Positions 20,406-30,423 are shown, counted from the stretch's first letter. The stretch: DNA of 64,000 nucleotides from Corynebacterium tuberculostearicum (GCF_013408445.1 NZ_JACBZL010000001.1:1-64000), one strand, 5' to 3'. The notes: generated by a model not told the origin, from the letters alone. Made by a program: numbers and translations.

Positions 20406-21281
20406 TTAGTCCCTAGGGCGCTTGGTATTGGAGCGAACGCCGAGCAGCACGTCCTCCCAATGCGGGGTGACGGCCTTGCGGCGGCGCTTGGTGGGCTTTT
20501 CTTCTGGCGAGGGGTTCTGCAGGAACTCCTCTTCCTCCGGCTCTTCCGGAGGGGTGGTCGGCGCGGTGAGGTCCGTGACGTTGCTGGGCTGGTCGCCGTC
20601 GATAGCTTCGTCATAGCGGCCGCTGCCCAGCGAGGTCAGCGAGCGCACCGGCTGCACGAAATCCGGGTCCGTCAGGTCCGCGGCCACCGAGTTGCGAGCC
20701 TCCACCGTGGCAGGCGAGGACATGGACTGCTTGAAGTACCACTCGGCCTCGTTCTCGGACAGGCCGGCCTTCCACGTCACGCGCACGATCCAGGCCTCGC
20801 CCTGGTGGCGGTAGGCATCCCAGGTGGACTCGGAGAGCGAGTGGCCGCGGGCGGCAAAGGCGGTGGCCAGAACCTCCCACAAGGTGAGCTTGGCCGGTCC
20901 GTCCTCGCGGACGGGGTGTGCCTGCTTGGCAATCTCCGCGATGCGATTGCGCTCCAGCATGACCGGGTAGGCGAAAGGCTCGATGCGAGATTCGGTCACG
21001 CCCATTTCTTCCGCCAGCTCCGCCGCGGAGGCGCCGGCGCGAATGCGGTTTTGGATCTCCGCCGGGCGGATCTTTGTCTCTTCCACCGGTTCCGGCTTGG
21101 CGGGCTTGGCCAGGCTGATGGCCGGAGCCGCCGGTTCCTCTTCCGGGGTTTCCTCCTGCTCGCCCTGCAGGGCCTCGCGCAGCTCATCGGTGATGGAGAG
21201 GAAAAACTCTTCGCCGTCTTCGGTGCGCAGCACCAAAGAGGTTTCGGTCGACTCGCTGTCAACTGGGAACAGCTCGCGCAT
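20406..21281 (-). CDS. sepH: cell division regulator SepH
   Basis: A 291-residue protein of the SepH (DUF3071) family, a conserved actinobacterial regulator that binds FtsZ and promotes its assembly. The N-terminal domain (MRELFPVDSESTETSLVLRT, then FFLSITDELREAL) contains a helix-turn-helix-like segment (PAEIQNRIRAGASAAELAEE). The middle has WEVLATAFAARGHSLSESTWDAYRH and the FtsZ-binding region. The tail is disordered and acidic, ending in a basic stretch. The start at 21281 has an ideal AAGGAG; longer frames upstream have none. Confidence 0.88.
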   Translation of the reverse strand: MRELFPVDSESTETSLVLRTEDGEEFFLSITDELREALQGEQEETPEEEPAAPAISLAKPAKPEPVEETKIRPAEIQNRIRAGASAAELAEEMGVTESRIEPFAYPVMLERNRIAEIAKQAHPVREDGPAKLTLWEVLATAFAARGHSLSESTWDAYRHQGEAWIVRVTWKAGLSENEAEWYFKQSMSSPATVEARNSVAADLTDPDFVQPVRSLTSLGSGRYDEAIDGDQPSNVTDLTAPTTPPEEPEEEEFLQNPSPEEKPTKRRRKAVTPHWEDVLLGVRSNTKRPRD

Positions 21282-21344
21282 AATAGGGCGCTCCTTTTGC
21301 CTATCGACGGCGGACATATCTGTGATGCATTCAACTATAACGTG

Positions 21345-21378
21345 AAAATGCCCCGCGGCCTGCGAGGCGGCGGGGCAT
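21345..21378 (-). terminator. terminator of serC
   Basis: Stem ATGCCCCGC (21348-21356) pairs with GCGGGGCAT (21370-21378). On the minus strand it is followed by TTTTCACG. It lies 16 bases after the serC stop and before sepH. Confidence 0.75.
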
Positions 21379-21393
21379 GTTGGGTGAGATGCG

Positions 21394-22548
<1,155 letters not shown>

Positions 22549-22582
22549 TTATTTTAGCCGGCCAAATCCTGTTGGCGGCGTC

Positions 22583-22598
22583 ACAAAGTTTGCTAAAG
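22583..22598. promoter_or_regulatory. RamB-like operator upstream of gltA
   Basis: ACAAAGTTTGCTAAAG resembles the RamB motif of C. glutamicum (AAAGTTTGCAAA type). The 12-mer AGTTTGCTAAAG is repeated exactly upstream of the mctC operon (25480-25491). Both gltA and mctC are known RamA/RamB targets in C. glutamicum. Confidence 0.5.
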
Positions 22599-22672
22599 TG
22601 TGAAGAGGTATCAAGCTAGCTTCCTTAAGTTAGTGCTTAATAGTGACTCTTCACATAGAGAAAGGAACTTCC

Positions 22673-23965
22673 GTGGCTTCTGAAGACAACAAGGTAGTGC
22701 TCCAGTACCCAGGCGGCGAGTACGAGATGGACATCAAGCAGTCCACCGAGGGCGACTCCGGCTTTGACATTTCCAAGCTCCGTAACGAGACCGGGCTCGT
22801 TACCTTCGACCCTGGTTATACCTCTACCGGTTCCACCGAGTCCAAGATCACCTTCATTAACGGTGAAGAGGGCATCCTGCGCCACCGCGGTTACGATATC
22901 GCGGACCTGGCGGAAAACGCTTCCTTTAACGAGGTTTCCTACCTGCTGATCAAGGGTCATCTGCCTAACGAGGAAGAGCTCAGCCACTTTAACCGCGAAA
23001 TCCGCCACCACACCCTGTTGGATGAGGACTTCAAGGCCGCGTTCAATATCTTCCCGCGCAACGCGCACCCAATGGCCGTGCTGGCTTCCTCCCTTAACAT
23101 TCTTTCCGCGTACTACCAGGATCAGCTTGACCCGCTGGATCCGGAGCAGCTGGATAAGGCCACCGTCCGCCTGCTGGCTAAGGTTCCAATGCTGGCGGCC
23201 TATGCTTACCGCGCTTCCCAGGGTAAGCCTTATATGTACCCGGATAATAGCCTGAACGCCCGCGAGAACTTCCTGCGCATGATGTTCGGCTACCCCACCG
23301 AGGAGTACGAGGTTGACCCTGTTGTAGCTAAGGCCCTGGATAAGCTGCTAATCCTGCACGCTGACCACGAGCAGAACTGCTCCACTTCCACCGTGCGCAT
23401 GATTGGTTCCGCTCAGGCTAATATGTTTGTCTCCATCGCCGGCGGCATTAACGCCCTGTCCGGTCCGCTGCACGGCGGCGCAAACCAGGCCGTTCTGGAG
23501 ATGCTGGAAGATATCCAGAACAACCACGATGGTGACGCTACCGACTTCATGAACCGCGTGAAGAATAAGGAAAAGGGCGTTCGCCTCATGGGCTTTGGCC
23601 ACCGCGTGTACAAGAACTACGACCCACGCGCGGCAATCGTCAAGGAGACTGCTCACGAGATCATCGATCACTTGGGCGGCGACCCAATGCTGGATCTGGC
23701 CATGAAGCTGGAAGAAATTGCGCTCAATGACGATTACTTCGTCTCCCGCAAGCTCTACCCGAACGTGGACTTCTACACTGGCCTGATCTACCGCGCTATG
23801 GGCTTCCCGACGGACTTCTTTACCGTCCTCTTCGCCATCGGCCGCCTGCCGGGCTGGATTGCTCAGTACCGCGAGCAGCTGGAGATCAACACCAAGATCA
23901 ACCGTCCGCGCCAGATTTACACCGGCGAGTCCCTGCGTAAGGTTACCCCGCGCAACGAGCGCTAA
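22673..23965 (+). CDS. gltA: citrate synthase
   Basis: A 430-residue type II citrate synthase, condensing acetyl-CoA and oxaloacetate at the entry of the TCA cycle. It has LSGPLHGGANQAVLEML with the catalytic His, MGFGHRVYKNYDPRA with the second His and substrate Arg, and PNVDFYTGLIYRAMGFP with the catalytic Asp. I start it at the GTG 22673 because AAAGGAACTT lies just before it and the product then begins like the C. glutamicum enzyme; an in-frame GTG at 22643 would add 10 residues. A terminator follows. Confidence 0.95.
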   Translation: MASEDNKVVLQYPGGEYEMDIKQSTEGDSGFDISKLRNETGLVTFDPGYTSTGSTESKITFINGEEGILRHRGYDIADLAENASFNEVSYLLIKGHLPNEEELSHFNREIRHHTLLDEDFKAAFNIFPRNAHPMAVLASSLNILSAYYQDQLDPLDPEQLDKATVRLLAKVPMLAAYAYRASQGKPYMYPDNSLNARENFLRMMFGYPTEEYEVDPVVAKALDKLLILHADHEQNCSTSTVRMIGSAQANMFVSIAGGINALSGPLHGGANQAVLEMLEDIQNNHDGDATDFMNRVKNKEKGVRLMGFGHRVYKNYDPRAAIVKETAHEIIDHLGGDPMLDLAMKLEEIALNDDYFVSRKLYPNVDFYTGLIYRAMGFPTDFFTVLFAIGRLPGWIAQYREQLEINTKINRPRQIYTGESLRKVTPRNER

Positions 23966-23992
23966 AGCGCCCCGCGGGTCTGTCGAATTAAG

Positions 23993-24041
23993 CCGAATCG
24001 GGTGGTAGCACCTATAATAGGTGCAGCTCGGTTCGGTTTTT
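23993..24041 (+). terminator. two-tier hairpin terminator after gltA
   Basis: The outer stem CCGAATCG (23993-24000) pairs with CGGTTCGG (24029-24036, one G-U pair) and is followed by TTTTT. The inner stem GCACCTA (24008-24014) pairs with TAGGTGC (24018-24024). The inner hairpin contains TATAAT at 24013-24018, which may double as the -10 box for fkpA. Confidence 0.75.
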
Positions 24042-24088
24042 AATGCGACCGCACGAACAAACTAGATTTCCCAAGGAGAATAATCCCC

Positions 24089-24448
24089 ATGGATAAGCCT
24101 GTTATTGAAGCCCAGTCTGGCCCAGCGCCGACCGACCTTGTCGTAGAAGACATCGTCGTCGGCGACGGTGCTGAGGCGCAGCCTGGTGCCGTAGTGGAGG
24201 TCCACTACGTCGGCGCTGAATACGAGACCAACCAAGAATTCGATTCCTCGTGGGACCGTGGCCAGTCCATCGAGTTCCCGCTGACCGGTCTCATCGCCGG
24301 CTGGCAAGAGGGCATTCCGGGAATGAAGGTGGGCGGTCGCCGCAAGCTCATCATCCCGCCGGAAAAGGCCTACGGCCCCGCCGGCGGAGCGCACCCGCTG
24401 TCCGGCCGCACCTTGGTCTTCATCATTGACCTCATCCGCGCCGACTAA
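24089..24448 (+). CDS. fkpA: FKBP-type peptidyl-prolyl isomerase
   Basis: A 119-residue single-domain FKBP that catalyses cis-trans isomerisation of X-Pro bonds. Family landmarks are VEVHYVGAEYETNQEFDSSWDRGQSIEFPL (flap and binding pocket), GLIAGWQEGIPGMKVGGRRKLIIPPEKAYG, and a C-terminal TLVFIIDLI strand. There is no signal peptide, so it is cytosolic. It follows gltA, as in other corynebacteria, but a terminator separates them. RBS AAGGAG lies 13 bases before the ATG. Confidence 0.93.
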   Translation: MDKPVIEAQSGPAPTDLVVEDIVVGDGAEAQPGAVVEVHYVGAEYETNQEFDSSWDRGQSIEFPLTGLIAGWQEGIPGMKVGGRRKLIIPPEKAYGPAGGAHPLSGRTLVFIIDLIRAD

Positions 24449-24456
24449 AAGCGTTC

Positions 24457-24486
24457 AACCCCAGGGTTTGCCCTGGGGTTTCGTCG
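24457..24486 (+). terminator. terminator of fkpA
   Basis: Perfect 10-bp stem AACCCCAGGG (24457-24466) / CCCTGGGGTT (24471-24480) with loop TTTG, followed by TCGTCGTTTT. Confidence 0.88.
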
Positions 24487-24526
24487 TTTTCGGCGCGGTC
24501 AGAAAAACTGCGGCACAATGGAGGGC

Positions 24527-25381
24527 ATGACTGTGCCAACCGTAACTTTCAATGATGACCGCGAAATGCCCCAGCTGGGCTTGGGTACGTACAAGCTATA
24601 TGACGAGGAATGCATCCGCGTCATCCGCGAGGCCATCGATTTGGGCTACCGCCACTTCGATACCGCCACGCTCTACAAGAATGAAGAGGCGGTAGGCACC
24701 GCCCTGAAGCAGGCAATGGATGCCGGCGACGTCACCCGCGATGAGCTCTTTATTACCTCCAAGGTGTGGCACTCCCACCAGGGTGCGCACAAGGTAGAAG
24801 AGGCATTCCAGCAGTCGCTAAAGGATCTGCAGCTGGACTACCTCGACCTGTATCTTATCCACTGGCCGTGGCCGCAGGGTGGCCTATACAACGAGACCTT
24901 TGAGGCTATCGCCCGCCTGCAGGGCATGGGTTAGATTGCGTCCATCGGCGTGGCTAATTTCTACGAGGACGTGCTCAAGGACCTAATTTCCACCACCGGC
25001 ATTTCTCCGGTGCTCAACCAGGTGGAAATCCACCCGGGCTTTACCCAGTCCAGCCTGCGCGCCTTCCACCACGATAATGACATCGTCACCGAGGCATGGG
25101 CCCCGCTGGCGCGCGGCGTTGTGCTCAATAACCCTGTGATTGAGCAGGCTGCTGCTGACCATGAGGCCACCGAAGGCCAGGTCGTACTGGCTTACCTCAT
25201 GTCCAAGGGTATATCCGTCATTCCGAAGTCCGCGCGCACCGAGCGACTGAAGGAAAACTTGGCCGCCACCGAGCTAGAGCTCACGGCGGAGGAGGTATCC
25301 GCCATCGACGCGCTTGAGGGCCAGGAGGGCTTTGGCCGCATGTTCAATGACCCGCGCGAATTCCCAGGCAACGAAGAGTAA
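24527..25381 (+). pseudogene. aldo/keto reductase with internal amber codon
   Basis: The frame encodes a complete aldo/keto reductase of about 284 codons, of the NADPH-dependent 2,5-diketogluconate reductase-like class. It has MPQLGLGTYKL, YRHFDTATLYKNEEAVG with the catalytic Asp/Tyr, FITSKVWHSHQG with the Lys, DYLDLYLIHWPWPQ with the His, then GVANF, LNQVEIHPGF and ISVIPKSARTERL. A single TAG at 24932-24934 interrupts it between RLQGMG and IASIGVANF, where relatives have Gln or Lys. Nothing else is damaged, so the mutation is recent or a read error. Starts at 24518, 24527 and the GTG 24533 (best spaced from GGAGGG) are all possible. A terminator follows. Confidence 0.88.
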
Positions 25382-25397
25382 CGTCAATCGCAGATTA

Positions 25398-25420
25398 AGC
25401 CCCCTCACGGGGGCTTTTTC
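25398..25420 (+). terminator. terminator after the aldo/keto reductase
   Basis: Stem AGCCCCC (25398-25404) / GGGGGCT (25409-25415), loop TCAC, followed by TTTTTC. Confidence 0.9.
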
Positions 25421-25479
25421 TTTTGCCAAGCGGCTGTTAACAATCTTTACAAGGGGTAAAAGATTCTTCCTTCGGGGGT

Positions 25480-25491
25480 AGTTTGCTAAAG
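25480..25491. promoter_or_regulatory. RamB-like operator upstream of the mctC operon
   Basis: AGTTTGCTAAAG, identical to the 12-mer upstream of gltA, lies 180 bases before the DUF485 gene. The rest of the 250-bp region (25421-25671) has no gene; it presumably holds the operon promoter. Confidence 0.5.
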
Positions 25492-25671
25492 ATGTTATTC
25501 CAGTTCAGTGAAGCCTATGGGGTTAAAAGGGTGGGAGAGTGGAAGGTTTTCTTGGCAGAGTTTACAACCTTGCAGAAAATGTTCTGTAACTTACAGATCA
25601 ACGTGGATAGTGAGCAGTGACACACTATCTCGTGTGACCTAAGTTCCTCTCACCCAAGGAGACGATGCTCT

Positions 25672-26019
25672 ATGAGTGACGTAGCTGCAGCTCCTGTCTC
25701 GCGCCGCGAACCCACCGGTAGCGAGTTCATTGCGATGCGCGACTCCGCCCAATTCGGCGAGCTGCGCCGCACCTACCGGAGTTTTACCTTCCCTATGACC
25801 GTGGCCTTCTTTGTGTGGTACGTGGTCTACGTTCTTGCCGCCGTGTTTGCTCCTGATTTCATGGCAACCGAGCTCGGCGGCGGTTGGAACATCGGCCTCG
25901 TCTTCGGCCTTGCTCAGTTCCTTACCACCTTCATCATCACGTGGATTTACGTGAAGTACGCCAATAAGAATATCGAGCCGAAGTCGGCCGCCATCCGTGA
26001 AGAATTGGAGGGCAACTAA
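25672..26019 (+). CDS. DUF485 membrane protein, partner of MctC
   Basis: A 115-residue DUF485 protein with two membrane helices (about residues 43-61, FPMTVAFFVWYVVYVLAAVF, and 72-96, WNIGLVFGLAQFLTTFIITW). The conserved FGELRRTYRSFTFP precedes the first helix. DUF485 proteins are encoded with acetate-type SSS symporters (as yjcH with actP in E. coli, or cg0952 with mctC in C. glutamicum) and are thought to assist them. RBS AAGGAG. The stop overlaps the mctC start by one base (TAATG), so the genes are translationally coupled. Confidence 0.9.
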   Translation: MSDVAAAPVSRREPTGSEFIAMRDSAQFGELRRTYRSFTFPMTVAFFVWYVVYVLAAVFAPDFMATELGGGWNIGLVFGLAQFLTTFIITWIYVKYANKNIEPKSAAIREELEGN

Positions 26020-27662
26020 TGACTACCACCACCCTTGCCGCCGAGACTTCCGCCGGCAACCCCATCCTGAATATTTCCATCTTCGGTCTCTTCCTCATCA
26101 TCACCATGGCAGTGGTGCTGCGCGCCGGAAAGACCACGAAGAAGGCCTCGGACTTTTATACCGGCGGCGGCAGCTTCTCCGGACGCCAGAACGGTCTGGC
26201 CATCTCCGGTGACTACCTCTCCGCTGCATCGTTCCTGGGCATCGTCGGCGCTGTGGCGCTCAACGGCTACGACGGCTTCTTGTACTCGGTGGGCTTCTTC
26301 GTTGCCTGGCTGGTAGCACTCATGCTCGTTGCCGAGCCCATGCGTAACGTCGGCCGCTTTACCATGGCGGACGTCCTGTCCTTCCGCCTGAAGCAGAAGC
26401 CCGTGCGCGTGGCGGCGTCTATCGCCACCCTCTTCGTCACGCTTTTCTACCTCATCGCGCAGATGGCCGGCGCCGGCTCGCTGGTGGCCGTGCTGCTAGA
26501 TATTCACGACTTCAAGTGGCAGGCCCTCGTCGTCGGCATCGTGGGCGTGCTCATGATTGTCTACGTCCTAGTCGGCGGCATGAAGGGCACCACCTACGTG
26601 CAGATGATCAAGGCCGTGCTCCTGGTAGCCGGCGTGGTCATCATGTGTTTCTTGGTCTTCATCGCCCTGCGCGGCGGCTTCAGCACCCTGTTTAATAACG
26701 CCATCGACATGCACGCCGCCTCCGAGCAGATTAAGGAGAAGGGCTACGAGGCTAAAGACATCATGGCCCCAGGCCTGAAGTACGGCGCCACCACCGCCAC
26801 CAAGCTGGACTTTATCTCCTTGGGCATTTCCCTGGTGCTCGGCGTGGGTGGCCTGCCGCACGTGCTGATGCGCTTTTATACCGTGCCCACCGCCACCGAG
26901 GCGCGCCGCTCCGTTACCTGGGCCATCGTTATCATCGGTGCCTTCTACCTCATGACCCTGGTCCTGGGCTACGGTGCAGCTGCGCTGGTGGGTCCGGACC
27001 GTATCTTGGCCGCGCCGGGCGGAGCCAATGCTGCGGCACCGCTACTCGCATTGGAGATTGGCGGCTCTATCTTCATGGCGATTATTTCCGCCGTGGCCTT
27101 CGCTACCGTGCTCGCTGTGGTTGCCGGCCTGGCCATTACCGCCTCTGCGTCCATTGCGCACGATATCTACCACGCGGTTATCCGCAGCGGCGAGTCCACC
27201 GAGGCTGAGCAGGTCCGCGTCTCCCAGGCCACCGTGGTGATCCTTGGCATCGTCTCCATCATCTTGGGCATCCTGGCCATGACCCAGAACGTGGCCTTCT
27301 TGGTCTCCCTGGCGTTTGCGGTTGCGGCCTCCGCCAACCTGCCGACCATCCTGTACTCCCTGTACTGGCGTCGCTTCAATACCGCGGGCGCGGTGGCCTC
27401 CATGTACACCGGCGTGGTGTCCTGCCTGGTGCTCATCTTCTTCTCCCCGGCAGTCTCCGGTTCTGAGAGCTCCATGTTCCCGGGCGCGGACTGGGCCATC
27501 TTCCCGCTTTCCTCGCCGGGCTTGGTCTCCATTCCGCTGTCCTTCTTCGTTGGCTGGTTGGTGTCCATCATGACCAAGCCGGATAACTTTGAGGAGCTTT
27601 CCGCAGAGATGGAAGTTCGCTCCCTTACTGGCGTGGGCGTGGAGGCACCCGTGCAGCATTAA
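26019..27662 (+). CDS. mctC: monocarboxylic acid (acetate/propionate/pyruvate) symporter
   Basis: A 547-residue sodium:solute symporter family transporter with 13 or so membrane helices. The family segment KKASDFYTGGGSFSGRQNGLAISGDYLSAASFLG near residues 40-75 and the LGVGGLPHVLMRFYTVP motif near residue 278 are both present. In C. glutamicum the orthologue takes up pyruvate, acetate and propionate and is controlled by RamA and RamB; the operon layout and the RamB-like site upstream support the same role here. Confidence 0.92.
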   Translation: MTTTTLAAETSAGNPILNISIFGLFLIITMAVVLRAGKTTKKASDFYTGGGSFSGRQNGLAISGDYLSAASFLGIVGAVALNGYDGFLYSVGFFVAWLVALMLVAEPMRNVGRFTMADVLSFRLKQKPVRVAASIATLFVTLFYLIAQMAGAGSLVAVLLDIHDFKWQALVVGIVGVLMIVYVLVGGMKGTTYVQMIKAVLLVAGVVIMCFLVFIALRGGFSTLFNNAIDMHAASEQIKEKGYEAKDIMAPGLKYGATTATKLDFISLGISLVLGVGGLPHVLMRFYTVPTATEARRSVTWAIVIIGAFYLMTLVLGYGAAALVGPDRILAAPGGANAAAPLLALEIGGSIFMAIISAVAFATVLAVVAGLAITASASIAHDIYHAVIRSGESTEAEQVRVSQATVVILGIVSIILGILAMTQNVAFLVSLAFAVAASANLPTILYSLYWRRFNTAGAVASMYTGVVSCLVLIFFSPAVSGSESSMFPGADWAIFPLSSPGLVSIPLSFFVGWLVSIMTKPDNFEELSAEMEVRSLTGVGVEAPVQH

Positions 27663-27689
27663 TTGCTTGAAAAGTGCACAGACCCGGTA

Positions 27690-28748
27690 ATGTGGTTGGA
27701 CGTGCTTAGAACGTCTGTGACCCGCAAGGCGGCATCAGTTAAGGCTGGTGCCGCTTTAGCCGTATGCATGCTCGCCTTGACCACCACCGCGTGCAGCAAT
27801 AGCGAGCGTGAAAGCGACGCGCTTGCCGACGCCCCCTCGGAAGCAACAGACACCAACCGCGATGTCCCACCGGAAACCAATGAGTTCCTGGAGGGCGATG
27901 AGGGTCATTCAATTACCTATATCCGCCTGCATGATGGCATGCACATGGGCTCTGCCTCGGAGCACGAGGCCCGCCCGGCGCTAAGCCTCATCAAGCTCTA
28001 TATCGCCACCTACGTAATCGAAAAGGGCGAGTACGAGGACAAATATGAGGCGCTGGATATGATCGCTAGCTCCTCTGATAAGTCCGCCGAAGACCTCTTT
28101 GACAAGTACCCGGATTCCATCGACGCGATTGCCGATGAATTCCACCTCGAATCCACCAAGGCCGGTGAGCAGTGGGGCTACTCGCAAACCTCCACGTATG
28201 ACGTAGCCAGCTTCATCTCGCAGCTCATTGACCGCGATGAAACCCATCCAGTGCTGGTAGCTATGGCGCATGCCGATCCCATCTCTGAGGATGGCTACCT
28301 TCAGAACTACGGCACAGCCAAGCTCTCTAACGTAGTAGGCAGCAAGTGGGGCTGGTCCAATGATAAGTCCATTAACTCTTCGGTTTCCTTTGGTGAGAAC
28401 TTCGTCGCCGCAGCCTCTATCACCGGCTCATCCGATGACCTCACCGACTACGTCAAGGACGAGGTGACGGGGAAGAATCTGGGCAAGGCCACCGAGCGCT
28501 TCCTTAAGTACAAAGACGGCGAGGACGTTCCACCGATCGAGACCTCCACTTCAGAGACCCCCACCACGTCCTCCAACAAGAAGGACAAGGACGAGAAGTC
28601 CGGCAAGGGCAAGAAGGATAAGACTTCGTCGAAGGAGCCCACCAGTGAATCCACTACGTCCAAAAAGAAGGACAAAGGCAGCTCCGATAAGAAGTCCACA
28701 GATAAAAAGAAAAGCTCAGAGAAAACCTCCGAGCCTTCCAAGAAGTAG
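27690..28748 (+). CDS. beta-lactamase-like lipoprotein with Lys-rich tail
   Basis: About 352 residues. The signal peptide ends in the lipobox ALTTTAC (Cys near residue 36 of this start), so it is a surface lipoprotein. The central domain looks like a serine beta-lactamase fold: PALSLIKLYIA gives Ser-x-x-Lys, ASSSDKSAEDLF is in the place of the SDN loop with Lys for Asn, and VVGSKWGW stands where KTG would be. Penicillinase activity is doubtful. The last 75 residues are a repetitive Lys/Ser/Thr/Asp tail suited to binding cell-wall polymers. It starts shortly after mctC; the start is uncertain (TTG 27663, ATG 27690, GTG 27702). Confidence 0.75.
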   Translation: MWLDVLRTSVTRKAASVKAGAALAVCMLALTTTACSNSERESDALADAPSEATDTNRDVPPETNEFLEGDEGHSITYIRLHDGMHMGSASEHEARPALSLIKLYIATYVIEKGEYEDKYEALDMIASSSDKSAEDLFDKYPDSIDAIADEFHLESTKAGEQWGYSQTSTYDVASFISQLIDRDETHPVLVAMAHADPISEDGYLQNYGTAKLSNVVGSKWGWSNDKSINSSVSFGENFVAAASITGSSDDLTDYVKDEVTGKNLGKATERFLKYKDGEDVPPIETSTSETPTTSSNKKDKDEKSGKGKKDKTSSKEPTSESTTSKKKDKGSSDKKSTDKKKSSEKTSEPSKK

Positions 28749-28750
28749 TA

Positions 28751-29743
28751 CTACCGCGCCTTAGAGACCGTTTCTGCGACGATCTTCGCTAGCTGACGAA
28801 TCTGATCGTTGCTCAACGTCTTGCCATTAAAGTTCACGCCATTGGCGGTGACCTGCGGAAGTTTCGGTAGCTCCGGGTGCTTGCTCTGTAGCTGTGAGCT
28901 CAGCTGATTGACTAGGTCGGACGAGCCATTGCTTGGGGCCTTGGTCTGCGGCTGCGGCTTTGGCTGTGGTTTCTTGGTGGTCGGCTTCTTTGCCGGTGCA
29001 GGTGCCGCGGACTTGCCAGGCGTCCACTGTCCCCAGTCCTCGGCATAGACCTCATTGACGTCAACGATGACGCCTCCAATGGTCTGCTGCTTGCCGTGCG
29101 GCAGCTGGTGAATAGTGGTGCGCGGGTGAATCTTGCCGTTGGAACCCCAGTCATGCATCCAGAAGTATTTGCCGATGCCATCCTGTATCGCCCACTCGAT
29201 GGTGTTGTAGTTGCCGTAGATGCCCGTCTGGTAGCCGGCCAGCTCTAGCGTCTTGGAGAATGCCTGCAGGTATGGGCGAATTTGGCGGGTGTACTGCTCG
29301 CGGGTGGGGTTATCGTCGATCGCGATGTAGATCGGGCGTTTGGTAGGACCGCCTGCCTTCTTGTGTAGCGCAATCGCCTTCGGTGCGTGTACTGCCGCAC
29401 CTGCTGCGCCCTGCTTCCAATCGGCAGTTTCCGCACGGCCGAATTGGTATACCGACGCAGTGGGCAGGCCTGCTGCTGCATTGGCCTTAGTCTCCTTGAG
29501 GGTTACCGGCTTGCCGGTCATCCAGGTCGCGCCGGGGCGCTTGTCGGAGACGTAGCGAATCGCACCCATATGGCCGGCATTCTTAATCGCCTGCGGGGAA
29601 GGTACGCCGGCGGAGAAATCAATGATGGTGCCGCGCACCGGTCCGAGCGCCGCCGCGCTCGGGACGGCAGCGCCGATAGCGCCTGCGGTCAGGACGAGAG
29701 CGCCGGCCTTAAATAGGCCGCGACGGGAGAAAGATGGTGACAT
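28751..29743 (-). CDS. Tat-exported DUF1906 glycoside hydrolase-like protein
   Basis: A 330-residue protein. The N-terminus MSPSFSRRGLFKAGALVLTAG carries a twin-arginine signal, cleaved near AAALG. The next 215 residues match the DUF1906/Rv2525c-like TIM-barrel fold (GTIIDFSAGVPSPQAIKNAG, then RPIYIAIDDNPTREQ, then AGYQTGIYGNYNTIEWA and GVIVDVNEVYAEDWGQW), related to glycoside hydrolase family 25-like enzymes. A Pro/Lys linker leads to a small C-terminal helical domain (about 265-330). It probably acts in the cell envelope, as its Tat-exported mycobacterial relative does. It is convergent with the preceding lipoprotein gene; only 2 bases separate the stops. Confidence 0.85.
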   Translation of the reverse strand: MSPSFSRRGLFKAGALVLTAGAIGAAVPSAAALGPVRGTIIDFSAGVPSPQAIKNAGHMGAIRYVSDKRPGATWMTGKPVTLKETKANAAAGLPTASVYQFGRAETADWKQGAAGAAVHAPKAIALHKKAGGPTKRPIYIAIDDNPTREQYTRQIRPYLQAFSKTLELAGYQTGIYGNYNTIEWAIQDGIGKYFWMHDWGSNGKIHPRTTIHQLPHGKQQTIGGVIVDVNEVYAEDWGQWTPGKSAAPAPAKKPTTKKPQPKPQPQTKAPSNGSSDLVNQLSSQLQSKHPELPKLPQVTANGVNFNGKTLSNDQIRQLAKIVAETVSKAR

Positions 29744-29856
29744 GTTGAGCTCCTGCAGTAATCACATTTGTCACAGTAGTTAACAACTGCACCATAGCAG
29801 CGGGTCTGGGGTCATCCCCGGAGCGAAACCGCATGTCGCGCTTCTATTTCGGGAAA

Positions 29857-30060
29857 CTATTTCGAGTCGTTCCTAAACGCCACTTGAGTGGGATTCTCAA
29901 CCGTGCGTAATACCGTGCAGTCCTTCTCATGGGAAATGCGAATCAGGTTGTCCACGAGCTTGCGTGCCTGGTCGCCCTCGGGGGTATCCGGGAACGATAG
30001 ATCGAAACCCACGCGAACCTCCGACAGGCGCGATGTGCCATCCTCGTTTACCCGGTCGCC
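29857..30060 (-). pseudogene. OsmC-like protein, C-terminal fragment
   Basis: The last 67 codons of a gene cut by the IS3 element that begins at 30061. The remnant ends RVGFDLSFPDTPEG, then LIRISHEKDCTVLRTVENP, which fits the C-terminal half of OsmC/Ohr-family peroxide-resistance proteins (a beta strand, then a helix carrying the catalytic Cys in HEKDCTVLRT). The N-terminal half is not found beyond the element, so a deletion accompanied or followed the insertion. Confidence 0.65.
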
Positions 30061-30110
30061 TGAAGTGCCCCAGGTTTTGTTCCGTTTGAGTAGATGGGAA
30101 AATTTGGAAC

Positions 30111-30423
30111 ATGCCGAGAAAATTTGATCAGGATGCGAAGGACCGTGTGGTCCGCCTCGTGGAAGACCGCATCCTGGCGGAGAACATTTCCATGCAGGCA
30201 GCCTGCAAGATCGTGGCACCAAAGCTGGGTGTGTCGTGGCACACGGCGAGGCAATGGACGCAGGCCGCTCGTCGCGAAGGACGTGTTGTGGAATCAATGC
30301 CCGAGGACCTTGCTGCAGAAAACGCACGGTTGCGGCGCGAGAATCAAGAGTTGCGGGACACCAATGAGTTGTTGAAAGCCGCCTCAGCTTTTTCGCATCC
30401 GAACTCGACCCGAAACGTCGGAA

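Noticed and set aside
25615..25640. GTGACAC...GTGTGAC before the DUF485 gene as a GlxR site
   Set aside because: The halves are not in the inverted TGTGA-N6-TCACA arrangement.
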